Shown: positions 1-5,243, numbered from the stretch's first letter. The stretch is DNA of 5,479 nucleotides from JAUWCW01 sp030609125 [NCBI: Candidatus Rokuibacteriota bacterium] (GCA_030609125.1 JAUWCW010000157.1:1-5479); one strand, 5' to 3'. A program made the numbers and translations. The notes: generated by a model from the letters alone, not told the origin.

Positions 1-99
1 GCACACCGCCACGTCGTCCTCCATCTGGAAGACCTCGGGGCAGATCTCCACACAGATCTCGTCACCGCTGCACAGTTCCTTGTCGATTCTCACCTTCAT
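1..99 (-). CDS. Single [4Fe-4S]/[3Fe-4S] ferredoxin with Asp in the cluster motif (N-terminal part)
   Basis: The first 33 codons of a small ferredoxin are visible; the rest lies beyond the left edge. Such proteins carry single electrons between cytoplasmic redox enzymes. The protein opens MKVRIDKELC and then shows C10-x2-D13-x2-C16-x3-C20-P, followed by EVFQMEDD. This is the N-terminal half of the monocluster ferredoxin fold typical of anaerobes (Desulfovibrio, Thermotoga, Pyrococcus). The usual second cysteine is Asp13. In Pyrococcus furiosus ferredoxin the matching Asp ligates the fourth iron of a [4Fe-4S] cluster and lets it interconvert with [3Fe-4S]; the same chemistry here is inference. 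The distal cysteine expected near the C terminus is outside the window. The ATG start is supported by a perfect AAGGAGGT Shine-Dalgarno 6 nt upstream. It is transcribed divergently from the glycosyltransferase operon. Confidence 0.88.
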   Translation of the reverse strand, partial: MKVRIDKELCSGDEICVEICPEVFQMEDDVAVC

Positions 100-105
100 G
101 CTGTT

Positions 106-113
106 ACCTCCTT
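106..113 (-). promoter_or_regulatory. Shine-Dalgarno of the ferredoxin gene
   Basis: On the minus strand AAGGAGGT sits 6 nt before the ATG at 99. It is a full anti-16S match, so strong translation of the ferredoxin is expected. It fixes the start codon. Confidence 0.85.
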
Positions 114-160
114 CTGGTTGAAGATCGCGCCTGTTCGGGAAAGCGAGTTTTTCACAACCA

Positions 161-189
161 CCGGCCGCGAGAACAAGTCTCTCGGCCGG
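161..189 (-). other. Stem-loop at the predicted 5' end of the ferredoxin mRNA
   Basis: CCGGCCG (161-167) pairs with CGGCCGG (183-189). After one C/T mismatch, GAGA (169-172) pairs with TCTC (178-181), leaving a 5-nt loop. This gives 7 + 4 base pairs, mostly G-C. No T-run follows directly on either strand, so it is not a standard intrinsic terminator. It begins about 2 nt after the transcription start predicted from the ferredoxin promoter. The mRNA would therefore start with this hairpin, a position known in other genes to protect transcripts from 5' decay. A dyad operator is the alternative. Confidence 0.6.
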
Positions 190-197
190 ACCGCATC

Positions 198-226
198 ATG
201 ATAGGTATATTCATTCATTTTTTCAA
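198..226 (-). promoter_or_regulatory. Predicted sigma70 promoter for the ferredoxin gene
   Basis: On the minus strand, TTGAAA (226-221; 5 of 6 to consensus) is followed after exactly 17 nt by TATCAT (203-198; 5 of 6). Transcription would start near 191, giving a leader of about 90 nt that contains the stem-loop at 161-189 and the strong ribosome binding site. Position and spacing are seen in the sequence; activity is inferred. Confidence 0.65.
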
Positions 227-236
227 TCGGTGATTC

Positions 237-257
237 GCGCCGTCCCGGGAGGGGCGC
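237..257. repeat. GC-rich inverted repeat between the divergent promoters
   Basis: GCGCC (237-241) and GGCGC (253-257) are inverted copies separated by 11 nt, with the palindrome CCCGGG (244-249) close to the centre. The element lies between the -35 box of the ferredoxin promoter (221-226) and that of the operon promoter (264-269). That is a natural place for a regulator acting on both. The arms are short and the region is GC-rich, so chance is a real alternative. Confidence 0.3.
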
Positions 258-263
258 CGCATC

Positions 264-292
264 TTGAAATGGCCCCGTGGTGCCGATATACT
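264..292 (+). promoter_or_regulatory. Predicted sigma70 promoter of the glycosyltransferase operon
   Basis: TTGAAA (264-269; 5 of 6) and TATACT (287-292; 5 of 6) are separated by exactly 17 nt. The predicted start is near 299, leaving a leader of about 35 nt before the ATG at 334. The promoter overlaps a possible upstream GTG start at 277, which argues against that start. Confidence 0.65.
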
Positions 293-320
293 TGTGGCCG
301 TCGCCGTACGATATGGGCCG

Positions 321-327
321 AAAGGGG
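321..327 (+). promoter_or_regulatory. Shine-Dalgarno of the family-2 glycosyltransferase
   Basis: AAAGGGG lies 6 nt before the ATG at 334. It selects this codon over the in-frame ATG at 313 and GTG at 277, neither of which has a comparable site. Confidence 0.6.
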
Positions 328-333
328 AAAAAC

Positions 334-1092
334 ATGATCCACGGCAGAAAAATCATTGTTGTCATGCCCGCTTACAACGCCGGAAAGACCCTTGAGCGGA
401 CCTACAGCGAAGTCCCCAGGGACGTCGTGGACGACGTCATCCTCGTGGACGACAGCAGCGGCGACAACACCGCACAGGCGGCCAGGAAACTGGGCATCAA
501 GTGCCTCGTACACCCCTTCAACCGCGGCTACGGGGGCAACCAGAAGACCTGCTACCGTCTCGCCCTGGAGGAGGGGGCGGACATCGTCGTCATGCTCCAC
601 CCCGATTACCAGTACACCCCGAAGCTCATCACCGCCATGGCGGCCATGGTCGCTTCCGGCGAGTACGATGTCGTTCTCGGCTCGCGCATTCTCGGCACGG
701 GAGCGCTCAAGGGCGGCATGCCGCTCTACAAGTACCTCAGCAACAGGGTCCTCACCCTCTTTCAGAACCTGCTCATGGGTCTGAAGCTTTCTGAATACCA
801 CACGGGATACCGCTCGTTCAGCCGGGAGGTCCTCGAGACGCTCCCCCTCTCGGAGAACTCCGATGACTTCATATTCGACAACCAGATGCTGGTGCAGGCT
901 GTCCACTTCGGCTTCAGGATCGGGGAAATTTCGTGCCCCACCCGATACATCGCCGAATCGTCCTCCATAAGCTTCAGAAGAAGCGTTGTTTACGGGCTGG
1001 GGGTGCTCCGGTCGTCCGTCCAGTTCCGCCTGGCGCGCTGGAAGCTGCTCCGCCCGCGGTTTCTCGAATCTCCCGCCTCACAGCGGCAGTAG
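334..1092 (+). CDS. Family-2 glycosyltransferase, dolichyl/polyprenyl-phosphate sugar synthase-like
   Basis: The product is 252 residues with a GT-A fold, resembling dolichol-phosphate mannose synthase. Such enzymes move a sugar from a nucleotide sugar to a polyprenyl phosphate, or onto a growing glycan, at the cytoplasmic membrane face. Visible motifs are [15 protein letters not shown] (7-21), the nucleotide-binding [10 protein letters not shown] (37-46), [10 protein letters not shown] (63-72), MLHPDYQY (87-94) where the DxD motif belongs, VLGSRILG (114-121), [13 protein letters not shown] (156-168), [10 protein letters not shown] (177-186) and EISCPTRY near 206-213. There is no C-terminal membrane domain, so it is a soluble or peripheral single-domain enzyme. 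The DxD position reads H89-P-D91: the first Asp is replaced by His. The start follows AAAGGGG and agrees with the upstream promoter. It is the first gene of an operon; the methyltransferase begins 7 nt after its stop. The exact sugar cannot be read from the sequence. Confidence 0.87.
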   Translation: MIHGRKIIVVMPAYNAGKTLERTYSEVPRDVVDDVILVDDSSGDNTAQAARKLGIKCLVHPFNRGYGGNQKTCYRLALEEGADIVVMLHPDYQYTPKLITAMAAMVASGEYDVVLGSRILGTGALKGGMPLYKYLSNRVLTLFQNLLMGLKLSEYHTGYRSFSREVLETLPLSENSDDFIFDNQMLVQAVHFGFRIGEISCPTRYIAESSSISFRRSVVYGLGVLRSSVQFRLARWKLLRPRFLESPASQRQ

Positions 1093-1099
1093 GGGAACC

Positions 1100-2068
1100 A
1101 TGTCCTCTCCCCCGCCACCCGCGGCCCCACCGATCGAGCCCTGCCGCTTCTGCGGAAGCGACCGCGTGGACCGCAGGGAAGGCGGCCCCGCTGTGCTCTC
1201 CTGCCCCGGCTGCGGCCTCATGTACCTGGAGAACATCCCTCCCGCCGCTGAGCGGGAAGCCCTCTACCAGGAGGAGTACTACCGCGGCGATACAGGCGCA
1301 CGCTTCCTCGGCGTCTTCGAAAAACTGGTCGCGTTCTTTCGCCGGCTTCGCGTGAGAGCCATCCTCGGGCACGAGCCGGGACCCGCCTCTTTGCTCGACG
1401 TCGGCTGCGGCCGGGGCATGGTCATCGAGATGCTCCAGAAGCGGGGCTGGCGGGTCATGGGGACCCAGCTTTCCCGGACCGCCGCGGAGGCGGCACGAAA
1501 ACAGAGAAACGTGGAAGTCTTCGTCGGGGAACTGACGGACCTCCCCCTGCCGGACGGGTCCTTTCGCGTGATTCTCATCTCACACGTGCTCGAGCACGTA
1601 CCCCGGCCCGACGAATATCTTCGCAGGGCCCGCAGCCTTCTTGAAGAGAACGGACTTCTCGTCATCGAGGTCCCCAACCACGGCGGCCTCGCCTTTCGCA
1701 TCCTCCGCCACCGGCATTTCTGCTTCGACTACCCGAACCACCTGATCTACTTCACTCCCTCCTCGCTCACCGCCCTACTTCAGCGCAACGGTTTCAAGAT
1801 CGAGAGAAGCTCCTTCTTCTCCCTCGAATACTCCCCTTTCACCACCCTGCAGAACATGCTCAACTTCCTTCCGGGAGAGCCGAACCGCCTCTACCGCTCC
1901 TTCATGACCACCGGGGAGGGCCGGCTTCTGCGCACCAGCCCCGTCACGTGGCTCCATGCCGTCCTGGCCTGCGTGCTGGCCGCTCCGGCACTGCTTGTTT
2001 CCCTGGCGGCCCTGATCGTTCCCGTGGGCAACACCATGCGCTTTATCTGCCGCAGAACACGCGGGTGA
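1100..2068 (+). CDS. Zinc-ribbon class I SAM-dependent methyltransferase
   Basis: The product is 322 residues. After a Pro/Ala-rich start there is a small zinc ribbon (C15-x2-C18 and C35-x2-C38), then a Methyltransf_11/23-type Rossmann domain. Motif I is LLDVGCGRG (98-106), with the SAM-binding glycines and Asp100. A later core motif is ILISHVLEHVPRP (158-170), then EVPN (190-193) and a FDYPNHLIYFTPSSL stretch near 209-223. These features are common in methyltransferases of surface-polysaccharide clusters. Residues 284-310 form a long hydrophobic segment, suggesting membrane attachment. It probably methylates a sugar or lipid-linked glycan intermediate; this is inference from family and context. 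The ATG at 1100 follows AGGGGA only a few nt upstream and lies 7 nt past the glycosyltransferase stop. The same frame stays open upstream to 986, but only inside the preceding gene. The stop overlaps the next gene by 4 nt. Confidence 0.83.
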   Translation: MSSPPPPAAPPIEPCRFCGSDRVDRREGGPAVLSCPGCGLMYLENIPPAAEREALYQEEYYRGDTGARFLGVFEKLVAFFRRLRVRAILGHEPGPASLLDVGCGRGMVIEMLQKRGWRVMGTQLSRTAAEAARKQRNVEVFVGELTDLPLPDGSFRVILISHVLEHVPRPDEYLRRARSLLEENGLLVIEVPNHGGLAFRILRHRHFCFDYPNHLIYFTPSSLTALLQRNGFKIERSSFFSLEYSPFTTLQNMLNFLPGEPNRLYRSFMTTGEGRLLRTSPVTWLHAVLACVLAAPALLVSLAALIVPVGNTMRFICRRTRG

Positions 2069-3915
2069 AGACCGTGCGGGCCAAAGCTCTTCTCTGCGCG
2101 GTGCTCCTGGCGGGAGTGACCCTGGCCGTTTTCCGGCCGGTGCAGGACTTCGATTTTCTCAATTATGACGACCCCGGCTACGTGACCCGGAACCGGACGG
2201 TCCAGAAGGGGCTCACCGCGGAGGGCGCTCTCTGGGCCTTCACGACCACCGACGTGAGCAACAGGCACCCCCTCACCTGGCTCTCCCACATGGCGGACGT
2301 GGAGTTTTTCGGCCTCGACTCGGGGAGACACCATCTTGTCAGCGTCGCCCTTCACGTGGCGAACGTCATCCTCATGTTCCTGGTCCTGCTGACAATGACG
2401 GGAGCCGTCTGGCGCAGCGCCCTGGCGGCCGCCCTTTTCTCCCTCCATCCGCTGCACGTAGAGTCCGTCGCCTGGGTGGCGGAGAGAAAAGACCTCCTGA
2501 GCGGGCTCTTCTGGTGGCTGACGCTGGCCGTCTACGTCGGCTACGCCAGGAAGCCCGGAGCGGTCAGGTACCTGCTCGTGGCAGTGCTCTTCTCCTGCGG
2601 TCTCATGGCGAAGCCCATGGTGGTCACGCTTCCCCTCGTCCTGCTCCTTCTCGATTTCTGGCCTCTGAAGCGCGGCGCGGACGGGACCCGGCCGCACACG
2701 CTGGTCATGGAGAAAGTCCCCCTCCTTCTTCTCTCCCTCGCCTCGAGCGCCGCCACCTGGTTCGTCCAGCAGTCGTCGGGGGCGATGCGCACCCTCACCG
2801 TCTACCCCCTCGGGGTGCGGGTGGAAAACGCCGCTCTCTCGTACGTAACCTATATCCACAACATGTTCTGGCCCTCCTCCCTCTCGGTCTTCTACCCCCA
2901 CCCGGGAGCCGTTCCCCACTGGCAGGCAGCTCTCGCCGGATTCCTCCTCCTTCTGGTGACGGCCCTCTCCCTCCGCCGAACCGGAAGCAGCCCCTGGTTC
3001 GCCGTCGGGTGGCTCTGGTACCTCATAACGCTCGTTCCCGTGATCGGCATCGTGCAGGTCGGCTGGCAGGCCATGGCCGACCGCTATACCTATCTTCCCC
3101 TGGCGGGTCTTTTCATTGCCCTTGTCTGGGGATGCGGCGAGGCCCTGGAAAGAAGGAGAGTCGCGGGCGTACGCATTGCTCTTATCTCCCTGGCGCTCGT
3201 CGCCGCCCTCTCCCTGGCGGCCAGAAGCCAGCTGATGCACTGGCGCTCGAGCGTGGCCCTTTTCGAGCACGCTCTCTCAGTGACCGAAGGCAACTACGTG
3301 GCGCACCATAATCTCGCCACCGCCCTGGTGTCCAAGGGGAGGCTCGCGGAGGCGGAGAGCCATTTCCGCGAGGTGATTCGGCTGCGACCCGATTACGAGA
3401 GGACCTATGTCAGCCTCGGGGCCGTTCTCTCAAGGGAGGGAAGGCACGCGGAGGCGGGCAGCCTCTTCCTGGAGGCCCTGCGGCGAGACCCCGGCTTCCC
3501 CGAGGCCCATTACAACATGGGGAGCGTTCTTCTTCTTCTGGGCGACTACAGCCGTGCCCTTCACCACTTCGAGTCGGCCGCGCGAATCCGGCCGCGTCAC
3601 GGCGGCACCCAGAACAACCTGGGGGCGCTCTACCTGAAGTTCGGCCGCCGGGAGGAGGCCCTCGCCCACCTGCGCCTCGCTGTCGAGCTGGAGCCGTCAA
3701 GCCTGCCGGCGCGCCGCAACCTGGCAGCTCTTCTTGCCGGAAGCGGCCGGCACAGCCGGGCCGCTGAGGAGTACCGGGAAGTTCTGCGACTGGGGCCCGC
3801 CTCTCCCGGGGACCATCTGGGACTGGCGGAGGCGCTCTCCCGGATGGGCAAAGAGGCCGAGGCGCGGGAGCACATAAGCCTGGCGCAGCGCCTCAGCGAC
3901 GCCACCTCACCCTGA
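2065..3915 (+). CDS. TMTC-like polytopic GT-C protein with six C-terminal TPRs
   Basis: The product is 616 residues. The N-terminal two thirds (about 5-405) is polytopic, with roughly ten hydrophobic helices. It carries family signatures: a first helix (5-23) followed by FLNYDDPGYV (31-40) with acidic pair D35-D36, HPLTWLSHM (68-76), HPLHVESVAWVAERKD (128-143), GLMAKPMVVTLP (about 179-190) and MADRYTYLPL (337-346). Residues 410-613 are six tandem TPR units of exactly 34 residues. This layout matches the bacterial relatives of the eukaryotic TMTC proteins, ER O-mannosyltransferases of the GT-C superfamily that use dolichyl-phosphate mannose. The Asp pair in the first loop is the expected catalytic site. 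Inferred role: transfer of a lipid-linked sugar to protein or glycan outside the membrane, with the TPRs binding the acceptor. The GTG start lies in GTGA, overlapping the methyltransferase stop, with no clear ribosome binding site, so translation is probably coupled. Bacterial members remain biochemically obscure to my knowledge. Confidence 0.82.
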   Translation: MKTVRAKALLCAVLLAGVTLAVFRPVQDFDFLNYDDPGYVTRNRTVQKGLTAEGALWAFTTTDVSNRHPLTWLSHMADVEFFGLDSGRHHLVSVALHVANVILMFLVLLTMTGAVWRSALAAALFSLHPLHVESVAWVAERKDLLSGLFWWLTLAVYVGYARKPGAVRYLLVAVLFSCGLMAKPMVVTLPLVLLLLDFWPLKRGADGTRPHTLVMEKVPLLLLSLASSAATWFVQQSSGAMRTLTVYPLGVRVENAALSYVTYIHNMFWPSSLSVFYPHPGAVPHWQAALAGFLLLLVTALSLRRTGSSPWFAVGWLWYLITLVPVIGIVQVGWQAMADRYTYLPLAGLFIALVWGCGEALERRRVAGVRIALISLALVAALSLAARSQLMHWRSSVALFEHALSVTEGNYVAHHNLATALVSKGRLAEAESHFREVIRLRPDYERTYVSLGAVLSREGRHAEAGSLFLEALRRDPGFPEAHYNMGSVLLLLGDYSRALHHFESAARIRPRHGGTQNNLGALYLKFGRREEALAHLRLAVELEPSSLPARRNLAALLAGSGRHSRAAEEYREVLRLGPASPGDHLGLAEALSRMGKEAEAREHISLAQRLSDATSP

Positions 3916-3942
3916 AATTCCTCCGGCAAACCTGACAGCCTC

Positions 3943-4200
3943 TTAGGTGTCTTTCCAGTTCCACCATTTCAGCCTGGACGGATCATGCCTGATATTGCTC
4001 GCGTAATAAACGGCCGCCCGGAACGTATACAAAACGCATCTGTCTATATGAACGCCTTTTGCCTTTTCCAGTTGGCGATATAACCTTTCGGGGTCCCTGT
4101 CCTTCAGGTCGCTCACCTTGGCGATTCCGATATCGCTTAATAATTTCGATATCTTCGGTCCAATGCCCGGGATTGTTCCAAGATCTTCGGATCGCACCAT
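3943..4200 (-). CDS. Cdd1-family helix-hairpin-helix protein
   Basis: The product is 85 residues. The N terminus is a helix-hairpin-helix motif, DLGTIPGIGPKISKLLSDIG (6-25), of the type that contacts DNA backbone. It is followed by VSDLKDRDPERLYRQL (29-44), DRCVLYTFRAAVYYAS (53-68) and a Trp-rich tail, LKWWNWKDT. This is the pattern of the 'pathogenicity locus' Cdd1 family (PF11731), named for the gene beside the Clostridioides difficile toxin locus; its biochemical function is unknown. The ATG at 4200 is preferred because it matches the usual family length and lies 13 nt after the DUF3467 stop. An in-frame ATG at 4251 would add 17 residues and overlap that gene. The ribosome binding site is weak for either start, so coupling with the upstream gene is likely. 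It ends only 27 bp from the convergent operon. Confidence 0.8.
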   Translation of the reverse strand: MVRSEDLGTIPGIGPKISKLLSDIGIAKVSDLKDRDPERLYRQLEKAKGVHIDRCVLYTFRAAVYYASNIRHDPSRLKWWNWKDT

Positions 4201-4213
4201 CCTGGTCGATCTT

Positions 4214-4501
4214 CTATTGTTTTGTGAAGCCGATGTGATCATGCGGCGCATCGGTTGCCTGAACGATGCCGTGAATCTCTTCGTATTTTCTTAAGTTGTC
4301 CTGAAGGGTGGCAACTATCCTTTTCATGTGTCCCGGACTGCAGATAATGCGTGAGGTGACTGTTCCCAGGGGAGGTGTCAGCATAAGGAAATCCACGATA
4401 AATTCTTCGCGGGTATGTGAGACTGCCATCATATTTGTGTATGCGCCGGCTTGCAGATGCTCAGGAAACTTCACATTAATCTTCTTTTCTTGTTTGGTCA
4501 T
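4214..4501 (-). CDS. DUF3467 family protein
   Basis: The product is 95 residues and soluble. The pattern KINVKFPEHLQAGAYTNMMA (7-26), then HTREEFIVDFLMLTPP (29-44), TSRIICSPGHMKRI and LQDNLRKYEEIHG, is that of DUF3467. This is a small, widespread bacterial and archaeal family without an assigned function. The tail after HG (VQATDAPHDHIGFTKQ) looks unstructured. The ATG at 4501 is preferred because GGGGGAG lies just upstream, though the spacing is short. An in-frame ATG at 4513 would add four residues. It is followed 13 nt later by the Cdd1-like gene on the same strand, so the two are probably cotranscribed. No clear promoter was found in the spacer upstream. Confidence 0.8.
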   Translation of the reverse strand: MTKQEKKINVKFPEHLQAGAYTNMMAVSHTREEFIVDFLMLTPPLGTVTSRIICSPGHMKRIVATLQDNLRKYEEIHGIVQATDAPHDHIGFTKQ

Positions 4502-4685
4502 GTTCTCCCCCATGAATCACACACATTCTTTACGTCACGAATGGCAGGTCTTGCCTGCTGTCCACCTGCCGCCCAAACCAACTTCGTGGCGCTCCGGCCT
4601 GTCCGCCCTGGCGCAATGCCTTGATCTCACCAGCATTTGGCATCCAAGGGAAGATCTGCACACGTGCCATGTCAGCTGCAGCGAC
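4502..4685. other. Spacer without a convincing gene, locally GC-rich
   Basis: The stretch lies between the brnA stop and the DUF3467 start. It is richer in G+C than the genes on either side. The inverted repeat GGCAGGT (4543-4549) / ACCTGCC (4564-4570), with a 14-nt loop, is the clearest structure. A minus-strand frame at 4535-4720 (61 codons) overlaps the end of brnA and has no recognisable family, so it is not called. The stretch may hold the DUF3467 promoter or a decayed sequence. Confidence 0.4.
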
Positions 4686-4916
4686 TCAGGCACCCTTCTT
4701 AACAGTGTGTTTCCACTCAAGGGACAGCTTCCTACCTGATGCTGCGCAATCTCTAAGATATAGGTTGATGAGTGTCTGATAGGGCAGGTCGATTTCCTGT
4801 GAGAGTTCCTTGAAATAGTTTACTGTATGAGTATCGAGTCGAATAGTAACCTGGCGCTTAAGTTGTTTGGCGTATGGATTTCTTTTTGCCTTTGAAAAAT
4901 CGTATTTCTTCCTCAT
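4686..4916 (-). CDS. brnA: BrnA-type ribbon-helix-helix antitoxin
   Basis: The product is 76 residues. It is the antitoxin of a type II pair: it binds and neutralises the BrnT ribonuclease toxin and, as a dimer, binds the operon promoter. The N terminus is basic, KYDFSKAKRNPYAKQLK (4-20), then comes the ribbon strand QVTIRLD (22-28), helix A near 29-42 and helix B near 45-58 with LPYQTLINLYLRDCA, ending SGRKLSLEW. The ribbon-helix-helix domain is central and the basic segment precedes it. The ATG at 4916 has AAAGGTGA about 6 nt upstream, inside the end of the toxin gene, and begins 4 nt after the toxin stop. The frame is open upstream to an ATG at 5018, but that extension lies within brnT and is not needed. 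Toxin-first gene order matches brnTA loci. Confidence 0.87.
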   Translation of the reverse strand: MRKKYDFSKAKRNPYAKQLKRQVTIRLDTHTVNYFKELSQEIDLPYQTLINLYLRDCAASGRKLSLEWKHTVKKGA

Positions 4917-4920
4917 TCTC

Positions 4921-5208
4921 TCACCTTTCCCAATATTGTTCTTCTTCATTTCTTTCGGCTTTCCGCGCTGATATGATCCTGATAACCTCTTCAGCTGATC
5001 GATAGCAATGACAGACAACCAACATCCTGAATCTTATGCTGAGCCCAAGGAGGACAAATCGATCTTCATCATCGGAGTGATCCGGATCATGAATCAGCAG
5101 GGCATTTTCGTCGGCGAATACTGTTTCATCTTCTTCAAATGAAACACCGTGTTTCCTGTTGTTTATCCGGTTCTTCTTCTCGTCCCATTCAAATCTGATT
5201 GCTTCCAT
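4921..5208 (-). CDS. brnT: BrnT-type ribonuclease toxin
   Basis: The product is 95 residues, full length for BrnT, a RelE-fold ribonuclease that stops translation by cleaving RNA when not bound by BrnA. Family motifs are all present: IRFEWDEKKNRINNRKHGVS (4-23), FEEDETVF (24-31), DPDHSDDEDRFVLLG (41-55) and the C-terminal IRIISARKAER (76-86). No frameshift or missing core motif was seen, so the toxin looks intact. The ATG at 5208 (MEAIRFEWDE) matches the family N terminus. An in-frame ATG at 5223 would add five residues but lies inside the predicted operator. The antitoxin follows after 4 nt. Confidence 0.87.
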   Translation of the reverse strand: MEAIRFEWDEKKNRINNRKHGVSFEEDETVFADENALLIHDPDHSDDEDRFVLLGLSIRFRMLVVCHCYRSAEEVIRIISARKAERNEEEQYWER

Positions 5209-5214
5209 ACTTAC

Positions 5215-5243
5215 AGAATACATACAATATATGTATTTATCAA
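5215..5243 (-). promoter_or_regulatory. Predicted brnTA promoter
   Basis: On the minus strand, TTGATA (5243-5238; 5 of 6) and TATTCT (5220-5215; 4 of 6) are separated by 17 nt. The start would fall very close to the brnT ATG at 5208, implying an almost leaderless message. An alternative -10, TATATT (5231-5226), would give a leader of about 10 nt but lacks a good -35. Confidence 0.45.
5217..5237. promoter_or_regulatory. Perfect inverted repeat, candidate BrnA operator
   Basis: AATACATA (5217-5224) and TATGTATT (5230-5237) are perfect inverted copies of 8 bp around a 5-nt centre. The repeat fills the space between the predicted -35 and -10 boxes and ends 8 bp upstream of the brnT ATG. BrnA-type antitoxins are known to bind and repress their own promoter, so this is the natural binding site. 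Bound protein would block RNA polymerase directly. Confidence 0.65.

Noticed and set aside
96-218. 40-residue minus-strand frame overlapping the ferredoxin start by ATGA
   Set aside because: Its ATG falls inside the predicted ferredoxin promoter, its ribosome binding site is weak and no family is recognised; kept only as a finding.
277-333. Upstream GTG start that would add 19 residues to the glycosyltransferase
   Set aside because: It lies upstream of the -10 box of a good promoter (264-292) and lacks a ribosome binding site; the ATG at 334 has AAAGGGG and matches the family N terminus.
223-906. 227-codon minus-strand frame opposite the glycosyltransferase
   Set aside because: Val/Glu/Ala-rich shadow frame; the plus strand encodes a well-recognised enzyme.
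1891-3270. 459-codon minus-strand frame opposite the TMTC-like gene
   Set aside because: Low-complexity Glu/Gly/His/Arg-rich product with no family; typical antisense shadow in high-GC DNA, while the plus strand has clear conserved motifs and TPRs.
3916-3965. Possible bidirectional terminator between the convergent genes
   Set aside because: Only a 4-bp ACCT/AGGT pairing with a long loop and no T-run was found.
4535-4720. 61-codon minus-strand frame between brnA and DUF3467
   Set aside because: Overlaps the end of brnA, no family recognised and no convincing ribosome binding site; described as part of the spacer.
4308-4739. 143-codon plus-strand frame
   Set aside because: Antisense to DUF3467 and the brnA end, with no recognisable domain and a Cys/Ser/Pro-rich composition unlike a folded protein.
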